From contig NZ_FNRO01000002.1 of assembly GCF_900107745.1 (NCBI RefSeq), positions 682,001 through 746,000 on the forward strand: a stretch of DNA of 64,000 nucleotides. The letters are read 5' to 3'. The position numbers were made by a program, and so were the translations under genes. The notes under the pieces are model-generated. The model saw nothing but the letters and a program-made list of their open reading frames with translations, searched no databases and was not told where the DNA came from. The stretch's first letter is position 1. Every line of letters starts with the position of its first letter. The DNA is from Variovorax sp. YR216 (GTDB lineage: Bacteria; Pseudomonadota; Gammaproteobacteria; Burkholderiales; Burkholderiaceae_C). Below, piece after piece: positions 8,133-16,051 of this stretch.

Positions 8133-9311
8133 TCACGCCGCAGCGACACGCGCGGCGAAGTCCGCGAAGTAGCGGTCGGTGATGCGCTGCCTGAAGGTCA
8201 GGTCCTCGATCGGCGGGATCGGCGTGTAGTCGTAGTCGATGACCAGCTTGCCGCTCTTGAGCGTTTCCTTCTGGTTGATCTCCTCGTCGTACCAGGCCGA
8301 GCCGTCCAGGATGTAGCCGCCCGCCTTGAGCTCGCGGAACTTGGCGTTCACGCCTTCGATGATGTCCTTCACGATGCTCGGGTGCATCGGCTTGTCGACG
8401 GCCCACATGTGGGCCTCGGCAATGCTGTCGGCCAGCACCTGGGCGGTGCGCGTGGCCGACTCGAAGGCGAAGAGCGGCTCGTCGCTGCAGGTGCGCGAAC
8501 CCCAGAAGCGGTAGCCATTGCTGTTGATCAGCGTGGTGACGTCGGCGGCATTAAGCACGCCGGCATCGGTGGCGGGGTTCTGCAGGTCCCAGTAGATGTC
8601 CTTCGAGATGCCGATGACGCCATTGACCGCGACGTTCGAGAGCGTCTTGTGCCAGCCGGTGTCGTTGTCGATCTTGGCGCGCAGGCCGAGCGCGTAGGCG
8701 GCAGCCGGGGCATCGGCCTTCGCGTTGGAGACAGTGTCCCAGTTCTGGAAGTTGGGGTAGATGACCATCAGCTCGCGCGCGCCGAACTCTCGGCGATAGG
8801 CGGTCGCGTCTTCCACCTTCTCGCACCCCCAGGCGCCCACGTAGGCGAAGCCGCGCAGCTGCTGCGCGATGGCAGCCAGGGCCGCGGCCACGGGCTGCGT
8901 ATCGAGGCCTGGCGCGCCGAGGATGCGCGGCTTGATGCCCAGCATGGCCTGCGCAGACAGCAGCGCCTTCATGCCGGTGTAGCGGCCCTCGCGGTTCACT
9001 GCCCCCATCACGTTGGTGGTGGTCGAGGCCTCGTCCGGCCCCTGCTCGACACGGACCACGACGGTGACGGGCCGCGCCTGGTCGGCGATCGCCTGCAGGG
9101 TGCGCGCGAGCGTGCCCGAGGTGCCCGCCTTCGCGAGGGCGCTGTAGACGTTGGTGACGAGCACCGGCGTGTCGAGCGGGAAGGCCAACGGATCCGCATC
9201 GGGCGCGGTGGCGATCAGGCCGATGATCGAGGTCTGGATCGTGCGGATGGGGCGCGTGCCCTCGGTGAGCTCGAGGACACGGACGCCGTGGTGGTAGTCG
9301 GTGAGGGACAT
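8133..9311 (-). CDS. FI: Phage contractile tail sheath protein gpFI
   Basis: A 392-residue P2 FI-type sheath subunit. The N-terminus has YHHGVRVLELTEGTRPIRTI, the middle ANIGFAYVGAWG-like segment reads LRGFAYVGAWGCEKVEDATA, and the C-terminus has PPIEDLTFRQRITDRYFADF. The length equals the P2 protein within a few residues. It contracts around the FII tube to drive injection. It precedes FII and follows the fibre genes H and G in transcription. Confidence 0.95.
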   Translation of the reverse strand: MSLTDYHHGVRVLELTEGTRPIRTIQTSIIGLIATAPDADPLAFPLDTPVLVTNVYSALAKAGTSGTLARTLQAIADQARPVTVVVRVEQGPDEASTTTNVMGAVNREGRYTGMKALLSAQAMLGIKPRILGAPGLDTQPVAAALAAIAQQLRGFAYVGAWGCEKVEDATAYRREFGARELMVIYPNFQNWDTVSNAKADAPAAAYALGLRAKIDNDTGWHKTLSNVAVNGVIGISKDIYWDLQNPATDAGVLNAADVTTLINSNGYRFWGSRTCSDEPLFAFESATRTAQVLADSIAEAHMWAVDKPMHPSIVKDIIEGVNAKFRELKAGGYILDGSAWYDEEINQKETLKSGKLVIDYDYTPIPPIEDLTFRQRITDRYFADFAARVAAA

Positions 9312-9335
9312 GGGTTCTCCTTGAATCGATGGTTG

Positions 9336-9962
9336 TCAGTGCGCCGCTTCGGTCTGGCCGTCGTCGGCCGGCGCGGCTGTCTTGGGCGCGACCTCGGCCT
9401 CGGGCGGCACGAGGCGGGGCAGCAGGCCCGGCAGGGACTCGGCCGTCGGCTCCTCGGTCTCGCCGGCCTGCACGCGCGCGAGCAGCTCGTAGCAGCTGGC
9501 CCACACCAGCGAACGCCAAGCGCGCAGCGCGCGGCCTTCGGCCTGGAACTTCGCAACGGCCGGTTCTTCGGCGTAGGTGACTGCGGTCTTGATGTCGTCG
9601 TAGCCCCAGGCGTGGGCCATGGCGTCCATGTAGTCCTGGACCAGGCCGCGGAGCGCTGCGAGCCGTTCCTCGAAGGTCAGCTCGCGTGGCGGCGTTGGCG
9701 GCGGCGCGGGTGCAACGGGGGGTGGTGCGGGCACGGGCGCGGGCGCCGCGGGCATGTCCTCGAGCACCCAGCTCAGGTCCACCAGCACGGCGCGCTTGCC
9801 CGCGGGAATCCGCGGCGGCGCGACTTCGGTGGCCAGCGCAGGGTTGAGCGCCGCATAGACGGGCTTGCCGGTGCGTTCGGATTCGACCGGGTCGAGCGGA
9901 TGCGGCGCGGGGCCGACGTACACACGCGTCTCGGGATCGACGAGGTAGATGGTCTTGGTCAT
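9336..9962 (-). CDS. Probable tail fibre assembly protein (gpG position)
   Basis: A 208-residue protein in the position of P2 gene G, after the tail fibre gene. The N-terminus (TIYLVDPETRVYVGPAPHPL) resembles the short substrate-like head of fibre-assembly proteins. A proline/alanine linker at about 88-108 follows. The C-terminal half (YDDIKTAVTYAEEPAVAKFQ, then EGRALRAWRSLVWASCYELL) resembles a domain common in Burkholderiales phage fibre-assembly proteins. Assignment rests on position and weak similarity. Confidence 0.6.
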   Translation of the reverse strand: MTKTIYLVDPETRVYVGPAPHPLDPVESERTGKPVYAALNPALATEVAPPRIPAGKRAVLVDLSWVLEDMPAAPAPVPAPPPVAPAPPPTPPRELTFEERLAALRGLVQDYMDAMAHAWGYDDIKTAVTYAEEPAVAKFQAEGRALRAWRSLVWASCYELLARVQAGETEEPTAESLPGLLPRLVPPEAEVAPKTAAPADDGQTEAAH

Positions 9963-9979
9963 GGTGTGCAGAGCCGCGC

Positions 9980-11053
9980 TCAGTAGCTGATCCAGGCAGG
10001 CAGCGCCACGTTGCGCGGCCGGGCTTCGGAGCCGGTCGCCTGGATGGCGATGCCGGTGCCGCTGGCGCTCAGCCAGATGCCGGTGCCCGAGCCACCAACA
10101 CCGACGTTGTGGGCGTGACTGCCGGCCCCGTCAGTGCTCTTGCCGCCGATGCCCAGGTTCCCAGGTACATAGGGAAATCCAGAGCCGGCGCCGAATTCGT
10201 TGAAGACCATGTTCGTCAAGTAGTGGCCGTGGTGGCCCTGCTGGTCGGTCCAGGCCGGGTGGCCGTGGGTCGGGTCATTCACGTAGTGGCTGTGGGTTGG
10301 GTCGGCATAGTTGTGGGCATGCGATTGGTTGTCGCCAGCCTGTGCGGACCGCAGGCCTCGCCCTGCGTCGACCCCTCGGCCGTTGTCCAGGCAGCGGATG
10401 AACTCGCCGCGCAGTTCGATCAGCGTGAAAGTGCCGGTGCCGGAAAGGCCAAGCCGCGCGACCAGGTCCGGGTAGTTCGCCTGGCTGTAGCTCACGTCCG
10501 CGCGGACCGGCAGGTAGCCCGAGATGCTGGCCGGGTTGTCGTAGCTGTACAGCACCATGCCGGGCTGGTGCCAGGGTGCGCGCACGTACGTCGTGCCGTT
10601 CCACACCAGCTGGCGCAGGTGAGGGGTGCTCACGGTGATCACGTGGCCGACGTAGGCCTTCGGCACCGCGGCAAACACGTCGCGGAAGGCGTACACCGGG
10701 TGCGGATCGCTCCTCTCTTCGTGCGCGGCCACGGAGTCGCCCAGCGCCGCGGACAGCTCCTTGGCCGTGTGGCCCCAGCGCACCCACCGGGTGGCGTCGG
10801 TGCCCGGCGCGATGTTGAGGCTTGGTGCGATGCTCTTCCAGGTCGTGCCCGCCCACGCGACATACGCATCGGCCGGGTAGTCGAAGGTCGCGACCCAGGC
10901 CGTCACGTTGCGCAGCCGCTGGTAGCGCGAGCGGTTGGCCAGCTGGCGCGGCGGCACGTTGTCGATGCCGCTTGGCCCGCCGAGCACGGGGTCGTCTTCC
11001 TCCCACTGGTAGATCCCTTCTTCCCAGCGGTCGGTCTCGATGAGGTTTGCCAT
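9980..11053 (-). CDS. H: Phage tail fibre protein with collar-type tip (gpH position)
   Basis: A 357-residue receptor-binding fibre, shorter than P2 H (669 aa). The N-terminus (MANLIETDRWEEGIYQWEED) is a baseplate-attachment type. A middle domain with PGMVLYSYDNPASISGYLPV and RGEFIRCLDNGRGVDAGRGL is the phage tail-collar fold, which sets the conserved glycine-rich exit. A His-rich stretch follows (HAHNYADPTHSHYVNDPTHG), with repeated HxH pairs that in related fibres bind metal in a needle-like tip. It ends SEARPRNVALPAWISY, a typical fibre terminus. The ATG at 11053 is the natural start, following gene I. Confidence 0.85.
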   Translation of the reverse strand: MANLIETDRWEEGIYQWEEDDPVLGGPSGIDNVPPRQLANRSRYQRLRNVTAWVATFDYPADAYVAWAGTTWKSIAPSLNIAPGTDATRWVRWGHTAKELSAALGDSVAAHEERSDPHPVYAFRDVFAAVPKAYVGHVITVSTPHLRQLVWNGTTYVRAPWHQPGMVLYSYDNPASISGYLPVRADVSYSQANYPDLVARLGLSGTGTFTLIELRGEFIRCLDNGRGVDAGRGLRSAQAGDNQSHAHNYADPTHSHYVNDPTHGHPAWTDQQGHHGHYLTNMVFNEFGAGSGFPYVPGNLGIGGKSTDGAGSHAHNVGVGGSGTGIWLSASGTGIAIQATGSEARPRNVALPAWISY

Positions 11054-11067
11054 TCTCTGTTGCTGCG

Positions 11068-11646
11068 CTATGCGCTTCCACGGTTGAAAGAGCCGTCGCG
11101 CCGCATCGCGCCGTTGTGGCTGTTCACGACGGCCGCATAGCGCAGGCCCACACAGAGGCAGCGTGCGGGTGCGACGGAGGGCAGGAGCGCACGGACGCGT
11201 GCGGCCTGCGCGTTGGTGAGGGGCCGGTCGAAGACCAGGCGATAGGTGGCCCAGGTCGAGCTGAGCGGTGCGCGCGCGTACTCGCCGTCGTGCGCGGCGG
11301 TGCCGTCGCGGCGGATGCCGCCGATGCGCTCGATGATGGTGATCTCGCCGAAGCCCAGCGCCCGGATGAGGGCGCGGATCGCCCACGGCGTGCCTTTGCG
11401 GCGGTGGATGTTGATGCTGTCGAGGATCACCGCGCGGCGCGCGTCGTCGCTGCGGGCGTCGCTCCAGCCTTCCACCGAGAGCGTCCACGAGAGCCAGGGC
11501 AGCAGCTCGGCGAGGCAATCGCGGGCGTGCCAGAGGTGGCGCAGGCCGGCGGTGTCAAGCACGAGCGACGACATGGCCGCGAGGGCGGACTCGAGCGCCG
11601 TTCGGTTGGGCGGCAGCAGGCGGGCTCTGGCCATGGGGTCACTCAT
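11068..11646 (-). CDS. I: Phage tail protein gpI (baseplate)
   Basis: A 192-residue P2 gpI-family baseplate protein. Typical segments are LLPPNRTALESALAAMSS, RHLWHARDCLAELLPWLSWT and RKGTPWAIRALIRALGFGEI. It lies between J and H in P2 order; its start overlaps the end of J by 8 bp, suggesting coupled translation. Confidence 0.92.
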   Translation of the reverse strand: MSDPMARARLLPPNRTALESALAAMSSLVLDTAGLRHLWHARDCLAELLPWLSWTLSVEGWSDARSDDARRAVILDSINIHRRKGTPWAIRALIRALGFGEITIIERIGGIRRDGTAAHDGEYARAPLSSTWATYRLVFDRPLTNAQAARVRALLPSVAPARCLCVGLRYAAVVNSHNGAMRRDGSFNRGSA

Positions 11647-12529
11647 TGCCCACGGCCTCCGTGAGGGTGACGCCGGTCACGCGCACGCACTGCGTCGTGT
11701 CGCACAGGATGTCCGCCGCCGGCGAGAGGATCTCGACGCGGTCGATGCCGGGTTGGTGCAGCGCGGCGTCGATGCCCGAGCGTGGCAGGCCTGCGGCGAG
11801 GCGGCGCGTCTTCGGCAGCCATGCGGCCAGCGCCGCGCGCGCCGTGGCCGCGGCGATCTCGCCGGCGGGCCCCGGCCTGCGGTGCAGCACGGCGACGATC
11901 GGCGTCTCGATCATCTCGGCGGGATGGACGGTGACGAGGTCACACAGCGGCCGGATGTGCTCCGCGCTCAGTGCGTTGCGCACGGTCTCCAGCAGCGCGC
12001 TGTCGGCGATGCCGCTCTCGTTGTCCGCGAGGATCGTGACGCGCACCTTGCCGGTACCGGGGTCCGGGCTGTCGACGCCGGCATCGGCCACGCGGGCGTC
12101 TGCGGTCATCGCGTGGAAGCGGTAGCTGTCGCGCGGGCCCGCGGTCGTGATGCCCTCGAGCGCGGCCTGCGTGCGCTCGCGCAGGCGGTCGTCGGCCTCG
12201 AAGACGGCGGCGACGGGCGGCACCGCGTTCGGGTTGGCCGGCGTGACGACCAGGCGCGCCACGCCGAGGTTGGCCGCGAGCTGGTCGAGGTCGCTGCCCA
12301 CGGCATAGGCCAGCATGCTGGCGCGTGCGGCGTCGTTGATGCGTTGGCGCATCAGCAGCTCCTGCCAGGCCATGACCTCCAGCAGCTTGACGGCAGGGTC
12401 GGACTCGAGGACGAGCGTGAAGTCCGGATGCAGTTCGCGGAAGCGCGCGAGCAGGCGGTCGAAGATGACTTCGTAGTCCAGCGACTCGATGACCTTCGGA
12501 GCGGGCAGCAGGGTGAGATCCATCGTCAT
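11639..12529 (-). CDS. J: Phage baseplate assembly protein gpJ
   Basis: A 296-residue P2 gpJ-family baseplate wedge protein (related to T4 gp6). It has the family segments VIFDRLLARFRELHPDFTLV, SDPAVKLLEVMAWQELLMRQ and DLDQLAANLGVARLVV. The ATG at 12529 overlaps the stop of W (ATGA). It overlaps I by 8 bp. Confidence 0.94.
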   Translation of the reverse strand: MTMDLTLLPAPKVIESLDYEVIFDRLLARFRELHPDFTLVLESDPAVKLLEVMAWQELLMRQRINDAARASMLAYAVGSDLDQLAANLGVARLVVTPANPNAVPPVAAVFEADDRLRERTQAALEGITTAGPRDSYRFHAMTADARVADAGVDSPDPGTGKVRVTILADNESGIADSALLETVRNALSAEHIRPLCDLVTVHPAEMIETPIVAVLHRRPGPAGEIAAATARAALAAWLPKTRRLAAGLPRSGIDAALHQPGIDRVEILSPAADILCDTTQCVRVTGVTLTEAVGNE

Positions 12530-12888
12530 GCGGCGGCCCTCATCTGCACGGGCACGCGCAGCGCGAGCACGGTCGCGGCGATGCCGGGCGGCGTGTAGAT
12601 GCCGTCGATCTCGAGCACGACCTGGCCGGGCCGCGCGCCGCTGAAAAGCTGCAGGCGCGACAGGCGCAGGCGCGGCTCCCACTTCATGAGGGCGCCAGCG
12701 ATGGCCGAGTAGGCGCGCACGCGCGTGGTGCCGTTGTCGGGCTGGTCGATCAGCTCGGGCAACTGGCTGCCGTAGGTGCGGCGCATCAAGCGGCTGCCGA
12801 TCGGCGTGCCGAGGATGTCGGCGACGCTCTGTCGCAGGTGCTCGATGGCGTCGATGGGCCTGCCGGTGATCCGGTCCATGCCGCTCAT
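12526..12888 (-). CDS. W: Phage baseplate assembly protein gpW
   Basis: A 120-residue P2 gpW-family protein (related to T4 gp25, the lysozyme-like wedge subunit). It contains HLRQSVADILGTPIGSRLMR and RRTYGSQLPELIDQPDN, both typical. Its ATG overlaps the stop of V and its stop overlaps the ATG of J, so V-W-J are tightly coupled. Confidence 0.94.
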   Translation of the reverse strand: MSGMDRITGRPIDAIEHLRQSVADILGTPIGSRLMRRTYGSQLPELIDQPDNGTTRVRAYSAIAGALMKWEPRLRLSRLQLFSGARPGQVVLEIDGIYTPPGIAATVLALRVPVQMRAAA

Positions 12889-13616
12889 GCGGGGGCTCCC
12901 GTCGTGCCGCTGCCGGGCGTGACCTTGCCGTGCACATGGCCGACGAGGCTGATGCCCGAGGCGACCACGTCGTTGCCTGGCAGGGTGATGTCGCCGTTGC
13001 GCACCTCGATCGGGCCGTTGATGACCGCGACGGCGCCGCCGGGCCCGCTGCCGCCGCCGACCATGCCGGCTGCGTAGGTGAGCAGACCCAGGACCTTGAG
13101 CTCGCCGGTGGCGATGGTCTCGGGGGCGTCGAGGGTGATCTTCTGCGAGTGAACCGTGGCGCTTTCGCTGGCGGTCACGTCGGCGGTGTTGCAGCGGATC
13201 GTGACGGCATCGGGGACCGTGATGTCGGCGGTGCCGCCGGCGGGCAGGGTGACGGTGAGGGCGTGTGCGGCATGGTCGTATTCGATGACCGCGCCGTCGG
13301 GGTAGGAGGTGCGCTCTACGTCGCCGGTGTTGCCGTTCGCCGCGATCGTATCGCTGAAGACGCCGACCAGGACGAAGGCCGAGGCCATGTTGCCGCCGGG
13401 GGAGAGGACGATGCATTGCTCGCCGGCAGAAGGTGGGGACCAGCGGCGCACGTCGCCGGCGCGCATCGAGATCCAGGGAAGCCAGTCGGTGGTGAGACCG
13501 CCGGACTGAACGCGGCATCGCGCTATGGCGTGGTCGACTTGCCCAATCGTCCCCGCACGCACGATGTTCTCGATGCACCGCACGAGTTCTGCGTTGCTTG
13601 CTCCCTGATCAACCAT
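12885..13616 (-). CDS. V: Phage baseplate spike protein gpV
   Basis: A 243-residue P2 gpV-type membrane-piercing spike. The N-terminal OB-fold contains GLTTDWLPWISMRAGDVRRW and GEQCIVLSPGGNMASAFVLV. A beta-helical stalk follows, ending in GISLVGHVHGKV. The terminal HxH pair binds iron at the spike tip in P2 and phi92. It is the first gene of the V-W-J-I-H-G operon. Upstream lies 245 bp and then cargo genes instead of S. Confidence 0.93.
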   Translation of the reverse strand: MVDQGASNAELVRCIENIVRAGTIGQVDHAIARCRVQSGGLTTDWLPWISMRAGDVRRWSPPSAGEQCIVLSPGGNMASAFVLVGVFSDTIAANGNTGDVERTSYPDGAVIEYDHAAHALTVTLPAGGTADITVPDAVTIRCNTADVTASESATVHSQKITLDAPETIATGELKVLGLLTYAAGMVGGGSGPGGAVAVINGPIEVRNGDITLPGNDVVASGISLVGHVHGKVTPGSGTTGAPA

Positions 13617-13861
13617 GCGGCGATGGTGCCGGGCACCATCGCGGGGCGCACTTCATATCGCTTCTGGATCGGTGATTCAGAAGAGAGGCAGGAGGGCGAT
13701 CTGCAGCCGCCCGAAAAGGTCCGCGAAGGTCCGCGCGGACAATTGCGCCCAGCTCTTCGGTAACGAGTCTCGCCGCTTCATGGTCTTGGCTCAGAATGCA
13801 GCTACGGCCACGCAGAGCAGCCTGCAAGCACGTCGGCACGGCGCATCCACAGGAAGCATCG
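13617..13861. other. Spacer between gpV and the cargo cassette
   Basis: 245 bp with no convincing gene. It must carry the late promoter for V-W-J-I-H-G on the minus strand and a promoter for the receiver gene on the plus strand. A short direct repeat (GGTCCGCG twice) occurs near 13720-13738. No clear -10/-35 or Ogr-type site could be assigned by eye. Confidence 0.4.
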
Positions 13862-14554
13862 ATGAACATTGACGACCTCGTAAAGCTGATCGATTCGGTC
13901 ACGAAGCTCCTCGGCGTCTTCGTATGGCCCGCAGTGCTCATAGTGGTGCTCGTGAAGTTTGCGCCTGCGCTAAAGGACTTCTTCTACAGCCTTGGAGAGT
14001 TCTCCTTGAAGGGCGCCGGCTTCGAGGCCACAGCGAAGAGGAAGCAAGCCGAGGTTACCGCTGCCCTCGTTGCGGCATCCGTGTCGCGCCCGGACGCGGC
14101 AACGACACCGGAATCGGCTGCCCGCAACGCAAACGAAGCAGCGGCCGTCGTCGCTGACACCGTCAATGCCCGAATCATCCGTCGTGCAACCGCCGCAACT
14201 GCGCTTTGGGTGGACGATCGACCGGCAAACAATGTTTTCGAGCGTCAGGCCCTCGAGGCTTTGGGCGTTTCGTTCGTCCTTGCGACTTCTACGGAAGAGG
14301 CGCTCAAGTTGACCGCCAAGCAGAGGTTTGACGTCATCATCTCTGACATGGGGCGACCGCCTGACCCCCATGCGGGATACACGCTCTTGGACAAGCTTCG
14401 CGGCGCTGGAGACAAGACCCCGTTCATCATCTATGCTGGATCCAACGCGCCTGAGCACAAGGCAGAGGCCCGTAGTCGCGGTGCCATGGGCTCGACAAAC
14501 CGGGCGGCTGAATTGTTCCAGTACGTGATTGCAGCGCTCAACACCGGGAGCTAA
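13862..14554 (+). CDS. Membrane-anchored receiver-domain protein
   Basis: A 230-residue protein. One membrane segment is at about residues 17-34 (LGVFVWPAVLIVVLVKF). A helical linker runs to about 110. A CheY-like receiver then follows, with acidic pair DD118-119 (LWVDD), phosphoacceptor Asp162 (VIISDMGRP), and Ser194 in the Thr/Ser position (IIYAGS). The invariant Lys of receivers is not present where expected (GSTN, about 210-213), so signalling may be altered. The domain order, with the receiver on a membrane tether and no output domain, is unusual. It sits between V and S of the prophage, with a cyclase fusion and a histidine kinase next to it. A role in host or phage sensing is inferred only. 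Confidence 0.75.
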   Translation: MNIDDLVKLIDSVTKLLGVFVWPAVLIVVLVKFAPALKDFFYSLGEFSLKGAGFEATAKRKQAEVTAALVAASVSRPDAATTPESAARNANEAAAVVADTVNARIIRRATAATALWVDDRPANNVFERQALEALGVSFVLATSTEEALKLTAKQRFDVIISDMGRPPDPHAGYTLLDKLRGAGDKTPFIIYAGSNAPEHKAEARSRGAMGSTNRAAELFQYVIAALNTGS

Positions 14555-14652
14555 CTGCTTGTGCGAGGACGGCTGCCGCAGAAGCGGCCGGTCCAGACGC
14601 GGCTCAACGCTCGTAAGCTGACATTCGAAACTGTCACTCGAGGAGGTGAGAA

Positions 14653-15996
14653 ATGGCAGAGCACCCGGAGACCCGTTATGCGAAGAGTGGGGATTGCCAT
14701 ATCGCCTATCAGGTCGTCGGCAGAGGGCCGCTAGACGTGGTGTTCATTCCTGGGTTCGTGTCACATGTCGAGCACTGCTGGGAGGAGCCGCGCTGGGCGC
14801 GCTTCTTCAGGCGCCTCGCCTCGTTCGCCCGACTCATCATTTTTGACAAGCGCGGGACCGGGATGTCCGATCCTGTTCCCGTCGTGCAATTGCCGACTCT
14901 CGAGCAGCGAATGGATGACGTCCGCGCGGTCATGGACGCCGCCGGTTCCGAGCGGGCGGCGCTACTCGGGGTATCGGAAGGCGGCCCGTTGAGTTTGCTA
15001 TTCGCGGCCACGCATCCCGATCGCACCGCAGCGATCGTTCTGATGGGAACCTTCGCGCGTATCGCCTGGGCACCTGACTATACGTTCGGAACACCGCCCG
15101 AGGAATATGACGCGCTACTGCAGCGGATGGAACAGGGATGGGGCAAGGGAGTTCTGTTGAGCGCCCTTGCACCTTCGCTCGCCAATGACGCGGCAGCACG
15201 CGAATGGTGGGGGCGCTTCCAGCGACAGGCGTGCAGCCCAGGCGCGGCGGTGGCCTTGCTACGCATGGCCTACGAGATCGACGCACGCCCGATCCTTCCC
15301 GCAATTCGGGTTCCGGCGCTGATATTGCACCGCGTCGGCGATCGCATCATGCCGATCGACCACGCGCGCTACTTGGCACAGAGGATTCCAGGCGCCGAGT
15401 ACGCGGAATTCCCCGGCGATGACCACTTCTTCTTTATCGGCGACGCGAACGCCTATCTGGAGCGCATTGAGGAGTTTCTCACCGGGCAGCGGCATGACCG
15501 CGAATCAGACCGGGTGTTGGCTACGGTCCTGTTTGCCGACATCGCCGGGTCAACTGAGCGGGCCGCACAACTTGGCGACGCTCGATGGCATGAGTTGCTG
15601 GACAACTTCTACGGGGTCGCACGCCGCCAGTTGGAACGATTCCGGGGGCGTGAAGTCGACACGGCTGGGGATGGCTTTTTTGCGGCCTTCGACGGTCCCG
15701 CGCGGGCTGTGCGTTGTGCGGCCGCCATCGGAAGCAGTGTTCGCTCTCTCGGCCTGGAGATTCGTGCCGGCGTGCACACGGGCGAGTGCGAGGTGATGGG
15801 CGCCAAGATCGGCGGCATCGCAGTACATATCGGCGCTCGGATCGCCAACGCAGCGAGCCCCGGAGAGGTTCTCGTATCCAGTACGGTCAAAGATCTCGTG
15901 GCAGGCTCGGGACTGGCTTTCCGGGATCGCGGCGCCCGTGAATTGAAGGGTGTGCCCGGACAGTGGCGTCTCTATGCCGCATCCGAGGCGAGCTGA
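14653..15996 (+). CDS. Alpha/beta-hydrolase fused to class III nucleotide cyclase
   Basis: A 447-residue two-domain protein. Residues 1 to about 280 are an alpha/beta hydrolase, with nucleophile Ser108 (LLGVSEGG), an acid in HRVGDRIMP, and His in FPGDDHFFF. Residues from about 290 are a class III adenylate/guanylate cyclase domain, with TVLFADIAGSTERAAQLGD (first metal Asp), DTAGDGFFAAFDGPARAVRC, and AGVHTGECEV. GAGGAGGTG lies just before the ATG. Such fusions are widespread as chromosomal genes in soil proteobacteria and actinobacteria; the hydrolase substrate and the nucleotide product are unknown. Placement inside a prophage tail region is unexpected. Confidence 0.88.
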   Translation: MAEHPETRYAKSGDCHIAYQVVGRGPLDVVFIPGFVSHVEHCWEEPRWARFFRRLASFARLIIFDKRGTGMSDPVPVVQLPTLEQRMDDVRAVMDAAGSERAALLGVSEGGPLSLLFAATHPDRTAAIVLMGTFARIAWAPDYTFGTPPEEYDALLQRMEQGWGKGVLLSALAPSLANDAAAREWWGRFQRQACSPGAAVALLRMAYEIDARPILPAIRVPALILHRVGDRIMPIDHARYLAQRIPGAEYAEFPGDDHFFFIGDANAYLERIEEFLTGQRHDRESDRVLATVLFADIAGSTERAAQLGDARWHELLDNFYGVARRQLERFRGREVDTAGDGFFAAFDGPARAVRCAAAIGSSVRSLGLEIRAGVHTGECEVMGAKIGGIAVHIGARIANAASPGEVLVSSTVKDLVAGSGLAFRDRGARELKGVPGQWRLYAASEAS

Positions 15997-16051
15997 CCGA
16001 GATCGGCCAGGAGCCGTCGTTCGTAACGCGAGGGCGATTGGTCTCAGCTCT

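Noticed and set aside
13609..13941. Minus-strand ORF overlapping the start of the receiver gene
   Set aside because: Composition is poor and it conflicts with a well-supported gene on the plus strand.
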